From: a bacterium
Lineage (GTDB): Bacteria; Oederibacteriota; PGYV01; DSBP01
Direction: 5' to 3'
Length of the DNA stretch: 5,451 bases
Assembly: GCA_011049465.1 (NCBI GenBank)
Contig: DSBP01000130.1
Location: 1 to 5,451, forward strand
Below the pieces are notes generated by a model. That model was given only the letters and a program-made list of their open reading frames with translations. It had not been told where the DNA came from and did not search any database. The position numbers and the translations under genes are program-made. Below, piece by piece: positions 1 to 4,299 of this stretch (position 1 is its first letter; every line of letters begins with the position of its first letter).

Positions 1-2
1 AA

Positions 3-494
3 CCTAACATGCATGTCACAATGACAGCAGGCGGCGCTTATGCGGGCAGCGACTGGCACCTGATGATTACAGGCTCAAAGAGCGCTGCATTGCCGCCTGA
101 CTATCCTTCTGTGGGCGTGGGAACACAGTTAATGGAGGATATTGTGACAAGAGGTCTTGTTGTTGATTTGACTGATTTCTATGCCGCTAACGGCGGAATA
201 AGGTTTTATACGCGCGGGAACGGAACCACGCCCTTTAAGGTTGTACTTGTGCCGAAGGGAGCGGGTTCCACAATACATACTGATTGGGCAATGTATGAGT
301 ATGAGTTTATACCTCCGTCATCCTGGACTGAAGTCGCGATATCTTTCGCGAATTTTACCCAGCCCACCTGGTCAAGCGAGGTTTATCCTATAACGACCGT
401 GCTGCAGAATATGCAGCAGATACAGTGGCAGGTGGCGACAAATCTCGCTGTCGCCAGTTTTGAGTTCAGGCTTGATGATGTTGAGTTGTATCCT
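3..494 (+). other. Module A of the multi-domain protein: CBM11-like beta-sandwich, N-terminally incomplete
   Basis: Residues 1-162 from Met9 align by eye with modules B and D: NGGIRFYTRG (61-70) corresponds to CGGFTGIRFWAKG in B and CGGLKFWVKG in D. WTEVAISFANFTQ (106-118) matches the W-T-Q/FTQ block, and the module ends with RLDDVELYP. The LLDD...WGG...WYTY opening is not present and should lie upstream of the window. The beta-sandwich call is by family resemblance; the glycan it binds is unknown. Confidence 0.65.
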
Positions 495-3400
495 TATCTA
501 TGGACGCCGACGCCTAACCCGTCGCCCACAAACACTCCTTCATCCACAAGGACAATTACTTTCACGCAGACGCCGGTAATAACATCATCCGAACTTCTTG
601 ATGACTGCGAGGACGGGGACGGCATTAACAACTGGGGCGGGCCGTGGTACACATATAATGACAACTCGCCGCCTGATAATGGTACGAGTTATATTGTGCC
701 GATACCCGGAAGCCAGTTTAATATGACGTCCGGCGGCGCAGCAGGAACTTTTTACGCTGCGCGTGTCACGGGTTATGTGACAGACGATTACTCGGGCGGG
801 AGCGCAAATGGCTTTATAGGCCTCGGGACAGGGACAAACCCCAACTCAGGAAGCGGGATAGGAATAAACTGCGGCGGGTTTACAGGCATCAGGTTCTGGG
901 CAAAGGGCAATAATGCCACATTTTCTGTCCAGCTTGTGCCGGGTTCTGCCGTAAATGACGGATACGACCATTATAAGGCCACATTCCTTGCGCCCACAGC
1001 GTGGACGCAGTATCAGTTGTTTTTCAGCGATTTTACCCAGGCGGGCTGGGGCACAATTGTAACACGCGCTGCTGTACTTGGAAATCTCGCTGCAATACAC
1101 TGGCAGACAGTGGGGCAGCCGTGGCCCGAGATAGAGTTGTGGATCGACCAGGTTGAGATGTTTCCGGGCCAGTCGTGGACAAGGACACCCACACAAACCC
1201 CGCTTGTGACATCCACGTTTACAAGGACAAGGACGCCCACCTTTACGAGTACAAGGACTCCCACGCCTACATTTACAAGAACGAGGACAGGCACGCCTAC
1301 ATTTACAAGGACAGTAACTCCCGTACCGCCTACGCCTACATTTACGCGGACGAGGACAGGCACGCCGACATTTACGCGGACATCAACTCCTGTTCCGCCC
1401 ACGGCAACATTTACGCGGACGAGGACAGGCACGCCTACATTTACACGGACAAGGACAGGGACACCGACGTTTACAAGGACGCAAACTCCTGTGCCGCCCA
1501 CGGCAACATTTACGTTTACGAGGACAGGCACGCCTACGTTTACGAGGACAGGCACGCCTACGTTTACACGGACAGCTACGCCCACATCCACGCATACACC
1601 CTCAATAACAGTGACATGGACGCCTGTGCCGCCTGATTCCACGCTCACTAATACACCGACAATAACACAGACACGAACAGCGTCGCCGACATCAACGCGG
1701 ACAGCGACAGCGACAAATACGCCTTCGGGAACAGCCACAAATACACCTGTGCCGCCTACTGTGACATTTACGCCTACATTTACAAGGACATCTACGCCCA
1801 CATTTACGCCCACGTTCACAGCGACAAATACGCCTGTGGTGACGCCGAGCAACACGCCTGAGGGCACGCTTACAAATACCCCGGTGGTTACGGCGACAAA
1901 TACGCCTTCGGGAACATACACAAACACACCTGTGCCTCCGACTGTGACATTTACACCCACGTTCACAGCCACAAATACGCCTGTGGTGACGCCGAGCAAC
2001 ACGCCTGAGGGCACTCTTACGAATACACCGGTTGTATCGGCCACTTTCACGGTTACATTTACGCCTACAAATACGGCGGAGATAATCCCGACAGCCACAA
2101 GCACGCCCACTGTTGATTTGTGCCCGTGCCCTGATGTGTTCGGGGACACGGCCGAATGGGCTACGATATGGAACGTAGAGGGTTATTTTAATTCGGTTGT
2201 ATATACTCTGCCGGTAGAGGGAGTGGTGCGTTCAATCTCGGCTCATTTTGCCGCCACATCTTCAGGTGAGGCAAGAGCTGCTATTTATGCGGATAACGCA
2301 GGATCTCCCGGCGCGCTCATAGTTCAGAGCGGTTCTGAAAATGTGTCAGAGGGGTGGCATACTTTCACAATTGCGGAGACTTTGCTGGCCCCGGGGCCGT
2401 ACTGGCTGGCTATTCAGACACTGGGAATGGTTGGCCTTACTGTCGGGCCGGGTATAAGCAATGGGGAGTATTATTATCCCATGGTTTATGGAGTTTTCCC
2501 CGCGTCAGCGGAAGGGTCCGGAAATTTTGACGCTACAAGTTATTCCATATACGCGGATTACTGCCCGGTTGTGTGCGGCACGCCGACTTTTACGCCGACA
2601 GCAACAAACACGACGGAGATAATCCCGACGGCGACAATCACTCCGACAATCGAGCCTACGGCAGAGACAGGGCCGGGGCTGCTTGATGATATGGAGGACA
2701 ATAATAACCAAAATTTGTGGGGCGGATACTGGTACACGTATGACGACCTCGGCTCCGGCGGCAGCTCCTATGTGGTGCCGTGGTCAGATGAAATGGCCGC
2801 GCAGGAAGGTGTTGATCCGATAGAGTTCTTCATGTCAGAGGTGACAGACAGGCCCGGCTCAACATATGCGGCGAGGATGACGGGCTATGTCACTACGGAT
2901 TTCACCTATGGATTTGTGGGAATGGGTACGGCATTTGTTGATCCTAAGGATTCAATAGATTTGAGTTTGTGCGGCGGACTGAAATTCTGGGTGAAAGGTG
3001 ATATGAATGCCTACAGGGTCAAGATAACCTCATCGAGCCCGTTATTTCTTGACGGAGAAGGGGATAACCATTACGGTTACGCGTTCATAGCAGGCGCGGC
3101 GTGGACGCAGCTTGATATACCTTTTACAAGCTTCACGCAGGAACTATACTGGGGTACTACAGTGCCGCGGCCGGACGCGCTTGCGATGGCGACAGACATA
3201 CAGTTCCAGACAATGGGCCAGCCGCACGCGTCAATAGACCTGTGGATAGATGATATTGAAATATACGGCTGCCCGGATTATCCGTGGCTCACGCCGCAGA
3301 TGACGCCGACAAACACGGTTGAGATACCCGCGACAATGACATTTACGCCGACATCCACGCTTACGTGGACATTAACCCCGACAGCTACGGCGACGCCGAC

Positions 3401-3977
3401 AATAACATGGACATGGACGCCTGTGCCGCCTGATTCCACAATGACGTGGACGCCGACAATTACGCCGACATGGTCGCTTACTGCTACGCTCACATTTACC
3501 CCGACGCGCACAGCAACGCCTTCAGCAACTGCCACGCCGACGCGGACAGCAACACCCACATTTACATCCACGCGGACAGCGACGCTCCTGCCTACAGGAA
3601 CGGCGACACCTACGCTTACTGCGACGCCTACGCCCGATACACAGGAGATAAAGGAGCTTATCCCTTATCCAAACCCGTTTGACCCGAACCACCCGGCAGC
3701 AAGGCCGATGAGAATAGCTCTGAAGATAGCCCAGCATAATGTGGACGATATTTACTTCAGGCTCTATACTGCACAGGCAAGGCTGATAAGGGAACTGCGT
3801 TACAGCGGCGCCGACGCAGTACAGATTGCGCAGGGCGGGGTATTGGTGTGCCCGCTGAAGCATCTTGAAGGGCTTGCAAACGGCACATATTTCTATGTGG
3901 TAATTACAGAGACTGAAGGAAAGCAGACAATGTCTAAGAGAGACAAGATAATAATTATGAAGTCTAAAAAACAGTGA
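3..3977 (+). CDS. Multi-domain secreted carbohydrate-binding protein with Thr/Pro-rich linkers and C-terminal YPNPF surface domain (5' partial)
   Basis: The frame is open to the left edge, so the N-terminus is missing. The Met codon at 9 is probably internal: it has no signal peptide, and the first module lacks its opening motif. Residues below are counted from that Met. Module A (1-162), B (195-387) and D (890-1088) are homologous. B and D open with LLDD-x-ED, WGG and WYTY (196-216, 891-911). All three share a W-T-(Q/E)...FTQ...W block (106-121, 332-347, 1032-1048) and end in an acidic beta-strand (FRLDDVELYP, LWIDQVEMFP, LWIDDIEIYG). This layout resembles family 11 carbohydrate-binding modules (CBM11/CIA30-like, galactose-binding-like fold). 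Module C (704-856) is a different beta-rich domain. Linkers lie at 163-194, 388-703, 857-889 and 1089-1212. The last 110 residues start at YPNPF (1220-1224) and end NGTYFYVVIT...KIIIMK, typical of FlgD-like/type A sorting-style domains. Role inferred: extracellular or surface glycan binding. A catalytic domain upstream is possible. Only the molecular family is inferred, not the ligand. Confidence 0.85.
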   Translation, partial: PNMHVTMTAGGAYAGSDWHLMITGSKSAALPPDYPSVGVGTQLMEDIVTRGLVVDLTDFYAANGGIRFYTRGNGTTPFKVVLVPKGAGSTIHTDWAMYEYEFIPPSSWTEVAISFANFTQPTWSSEVYPITTVLQNMQQIQWQVATNLAVASFEFRLDDVELYPYLWTPTPNPSPTNTPSSTRTITFTQTPVITSSELLDDCEDGDGINNWGGPWYTYNDNSPPDNGTSYIVPIPGSQFNMTSGGAAGTFYAARVTGYVTDDYSGGSANGFIGLGTGTNPNSGSGIGINCGGFTGIRFWAKGNNATFSVQLVPGSAVNDGYDHYKATFLAPTAWTQYQLFFSDFTQAGWGTIVTRAAVLGNLAAIHWQTVGQPWPEIELWIDQVEMFPGQSWTRTPTQTPLVTSTFTRTRTPTFTSTRTPTPTFTRTRTGTPTFTRTVTPVPPTPTFTRTRTGTPTFTRTSTPVPPTATFTRTRTGTPTFTRTRTGTPTFTRTQTPVPPTATFTFTRTGTPTFTRTGTPTFTRTATPTSTHTPSITVTWTPVPPDSTLTNTPTITQTRTASPTSTRTATATNTPSGTATNTPVPPTVTFTPTFTRTSTPTFTPTFTATNTPVVTPSNTPEGTLTNTPVVTATNTPSGTYTNTPVPPTVTFTPTFTATNTPVVTPSNTPEGTLTNTPVVSATFTVTFTPTNTAEIIPTATSTPTVDLCPCPDVFGDTAEWATIWNVEGYFNSVVYTLPVEGVVRSISAHFAATSSGEARAAIYADNAGSPGALIVQSGSENVSEGWHTFTIAETLLAPGPYWLAIQTLGMVGLTVGPGISNGEYYYPMVYGVFPASAEGSGNFDATSYSIYADYCPVVCGTPTFTPTATNTTEIIPTATITPTIEPTAETGPGLLDDMEDNNNQNLWGGYWYTYDDLGSGGSSYVVPWSDEMAAQEGVDPIEFFMSEVTDRPGSTYAARMTGYVTTDFTYGFVGMGTAFVDPKDSIDLSLCGGLKFWVKGDMNAYRVKITSSSPLFLDGEGDNHYGYAFIAGAAWTQLDIPFTSFTQELYWGTTVPRPDALAMATDIQFQTMGQPHASIDLWIDDIEIYGCPDYPWLTPQMTPTNTVEIPATMTFTPTSTLTWTLTPTATATPTITWTWTPVPPDSTMTWTPTITPTWSLTATLTFTPTRTATPSATATPTRTATPTFTSTRTATLLPTGTATPTLTATPTPDTQEIKELIPYPNPFDPNHPAARPMRIALKIAQHNVDDIYFRLYTAQARLIRELRYSGADAVQIAQGGVLVCPLKHLEGLANGTYFYVVITETEGKQTMSKRDKIIIMKSKKQ
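591..1169 (+). other. Module B of the multi-domain protein: CBM11-like beta-sandwich
   Basis: Residues 195-387 form a complete copy, from ELLDDCEDGDG through WGG (209-211), WYTY (213-216), INCGG (286-290), FWAKG, WTQ (332-334), FTQ (342-344), to LWIDQVEMFP. It carries two cysteines (C200 and C288) of which only the second has a counterpart in module D. A disulfide specific to this copy is possible but unproven. Known CBM11 domains bind beta-1,4 and mixed beta-1,3-1,4 glucans; transferring that specificity here is only a guess. Confidence 0.65.
1209..1586 (+). repeat. Nested in-frame repeat array with a 69-bp (23-residue) higher-order unit
   Basis: The 15-mer GAGGACAGGCACGCC starts at 1283, 1352, 1421, 1520 and 1544. 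The spacings are 69, 69, 99 and 24 bases, all multiples of three. In protein terms the Gly of the R-T-G-T-P motif falls at residues 428, 451, 474, 484, 507 and 515 (steps 23, 23, 10, 23, 8). The basic element is a 10-residue T-P-T-F-T-R-T-R-T-G unit; the 23-residue unit adds a T-P-V-P-P-T-x-T-F segment. This looks like tandem expansion by slippage or unequal recombination inside a coding region. Confidence 0.85.
1809..2020 (+). repeat. Near-identical 65-bp direct repeat pair, 147 bp apart
   Basis: Copy 1 is 1809-1873 and copy 2 is 1956-2020. They match at 63 of 65 bases, both differences being synonymous third positions (GCG/GCC Ala and ACG/ACT Thr). They encode PTFTATNTPVVTPSNTPEGT plus two following residues. 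The offset of 147 bases is exactly 49 codons, and similarity continues more loosely upstream (S-G-T-x-T-N-T-P-V-P-P-T-V-T-F-T-P before each). Near identity at silent sites points to a recent duplication within the linker. Confidence 0.9.
2077..2629 (+). repeat. Short direct repeats in the linkers bracketing module C
   Basis: The 16-mer CGGAGATAATCCCGAC occurs at 2077-2092 and 2614-2629, 537 bases (179 codons) apart, on either side of module C. At protein level the flanks are TNTAEIIPTATSTPT (687-701) and TNTTEIIPTATITPT (866-880). The arrangement is what one expects if module C was inserted into, or moved together with, a duplicated linker segment. Confidence 0.8.
2118..2576 (+). other. Module C: beta-rich extracellular domain with cysteine pairs at both ends
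   Basis: Residues 704-856 are unlike modules A, B and D. The segment opens with CPC (C705, C707) and closes with C-P-V-V-C (C852, C856). Between them are alternating hydrophobic strands such as SVVYTLP, SISAHF, ARAAIYADNAGSPG, GWHTFTI and GPYWLAIQT, typical of a jelly-roll or beta-sandwich exported domain. I do not recognise a named family with confidence. The terminal cysteines could staple the domain's ends where it joins the flexible linkers. Confidence 0.55.
2676..3272 (+). other. Module D of the multi-domain protein: CBM11-like beta-sandwich
   Basis: Residues 890-1088 form a complete copy: GLLDDMEDNNNQ, WGG (904-906), WYTY (908-911), LCGGLKFWVKGD (987-998), WTQLDIPFTSFTQ (1032-1044), W1048, and LWIDDIEIYG. 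It resembles the CBM11 pattern of an opening LDDFE and a W-x-x-x-x-I-P-F-x-x-F mid-motif. Its opening is almost the same as the sequence at the 3' edge of the window in the GH8 gene (GLLDDMEDGDNQ), so this is the closest visible relative of that module. Confidence 0.65.
3645..3977 (+). other. C-terminal YPNPF domain (FlgD-like / surface-sorting type)
   Basis: Residues 1213-1322 begin IPYPNPFDPNHP and contain MRIALKIAQHNVDDIYFRLY, the L-x-x-L-A-N-G-T-Y-F-Y turn-and-strand motif and a terminal strand KIIIMK followed by KSKKQ. This is the usual shape of the short Ig-like domains that end many secreted proteins of Bacteroidetes-like and related phyla, where they direct export or surface attachment. 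Whether a type IX-like secretion system handles it cannot be judged from this window. Confidence 0.6.
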
Positions 3978-3994
3978 TATTTAAGTAGTTAAAC

Positions 3995-4032
3995 AAAGAG
4001 GCTGTTCCTGACGGGACAGCCTTTTTTGTTTT
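3995..4032 (+). terminator. Intrinsic (Rho-independent) terminator after the multi-domain gene
   Basis: A 10-bp stem pairs AGGCTGTTCC (3999-4008) with GGGACAGCCT (4013-4022), with one G-T wobble and a four-base TGAC loop. The stem is followed by TTTTTTGTTTT and preceded by AAA that can extend the pairing. It sits 22 bases after the TGA stop at 3975-3977, so it should end the upstream transcript before the GH8 gene. Confidence 0.92.
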
Positions 4033-4083
4033 GACATCCAAGAAAACCTTTTCGCATTAAAAAACAGGGTGTTGAATAATATA

Positions 4084-4112
4084 TTGACATTTAGGCGCGT
4101 ATAAATTAAAAT
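4084..4112 (+). promoter_or_regulatory. Sigma70-type promoter for the GH8 gene
   Basis: A perfect -35 TTGACA (4084-4089) is separated by exactly 17 bases from TAAAAT (4107-4112), a five-of-six match to the -10 consensus. Transcription would start near 4119, giving a leader of about 110 bases before the ATG at 4231. It lies downstream of the terminator, which supports an independent transcription unit. Confidence 0.75.
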
Positions 4113-4124
4113 GTTCCAAATTCG

Positions 4125-4143
4125 CGAAACTTTTTTTGTTTCG
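4125..4143 (+). promoter_or_regulatory. Inverted repeat at the start of the GH8 leader
   Basis: CGAAAC (4125-4130) and GTTTCG (4138-4143) are perfect inverted copies around seven T residues. The left arm overlaps a small palindrome TTCGCGAA (4121-4128). It lies right after the predicted transcription start. It could be an operator or a 5' stabilising hairpin; a role is inferred from position only. It has no T-tract downstream, so it is not a terminator. Confidence 0.4.
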
Positions 4144-4217
4144 GGTTGTCATAATAGAAGCTCTTTTCATGTTGCTGTAATTTTGTCAGCTTAACATATT
4201 CAATTAACCTTAATTTC

Positions 4218-4224
4218 AAGGAGG
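4218..4224 (+). promoter_or_regulatory. Shine-Dalgarno site of the GH8 gene
   Basis: AAGGAGG lies six bases before ATG 4231, the canonical distance. It fixes the start codon, which is also the start that gives a proper signal peptide. Confidence 0.92.
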
Positions 4225-4230
4225 CTGTTA

Positions 4231-4299
4231 ATGTCAAATTTAAAGAGAGTGTTCGTTTCTTTCCTGTTTGTTTTCATTCTTTTCACGGCTGCGCAGGCG
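4231..4299 (+). other. Signal peptide of the GH8 enzyme
   Basis: The first 23 residues (MSNLKRVFVSFLFVFILFTA then AQA) show a basic n-region, a 14-residue hydrophobic core rich in Phe and Val, and an A-x-A signal peptidase I motif ahead of Ala24. No lipobox cysteine is present, so this is not a lipoprotein. Confidence 0.88.

Larger units (their letters stand above)
1170..2117 (+). repeat. Linker 2: 316-residue Thr/Pro-rich low-complexity repeat region
   Basis: Residues 388-703 alternate Thr with another residue over long stretches (T-F-T-R-T-R-T-G-T-P pattern), broken by P-V-P-P-T. Two halves differ. Residues 391-530 hold 18 Arg and no Asp, Glu or Lys. Residues 531-690 use mostly neutral partners (TNTPVV, TPSNTPEGT, TPVPPTVTFTP) with only three Arg. 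Such Thr-rich linkers in secreted bacterial enzymes are usually extended, protease-resistant spacers and may be O-glycosylated. The DNA is correspondingly repetitive (ACG/ACA Thr codons), which keeps several other frames free of stops. Confidence 0.9.
1614..3439 (+). repeat. Dispersed 29-bp exact repeat shared by linkers 2 and 4
   Basis: The 29 bases at 1614-1642 are identical to 3411-3439, about 1.8 kb apart in the same gene. Both encode T-W-T-P-V-P-P-D-S-T in the same frame (residues 536-545 and 1135-1144). They are followed by different sequence. Only the two end segments are repeats; the span between them is the rest of the gene. Confidence 0.85.

Noticed and set aside
9..23. ATG at 9 as the true start of gene 1
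   Set aside because: No signal peptide follows, the frame remains open upstream, and module A lacks the opening LLDD...WYTY motif seen in the other copies, so the gene begins outside the window.
1283..1558. Possible CRISPR-like array (15-base repeats at about 69-base spacing)
   Set aside because: The repeats are not palindromic, the intervening sequence is itself repetitive, everything is in frame with a coding linker, and no cas gene is present.
1175..1636. Overlapping plus-strand frame rich in Asp, Tyr, His and Lys
   Set aside because: A frame-shifted reading of the same repeat array. Stop-free because the repeat units are multiples of three; no start signal.
1013..2149. Long open frame on the minus strand (378 codons, Val/Gly-rich)
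   Set aside because: It lies exactly opposite the Thr-rich linker, and its V-x-V-G-V pattern is the reverse complement of ACG/ACA Thr codons. It has no plausible domain or ribosome binding site; it is an artefact of low-complexity coding DNA.
3278..3571. Minus-strand and alternative-frame open frames over linker 4
   Set aside because: Same low-complexity shadow effect as in linker 2.
4031..4060. An additional TTGACA (4031-4036) as an earlier promoter
   Set aside because: At 16-18 base spacing only weak -10 candidates exist (best CATTAA, three matches), and it overlaps the terminator T-tract. The TTGACA at 4084 is far better supported.
4171..4195. Small hairpin GCTG/CAGC in the GH8 leader as a riboswitch or attenuator
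   Set aside because: Only a four-base stem (extendable with a bulge), nine-base AT-rich loop, no following T-tract and no recognisable aptamer motif.
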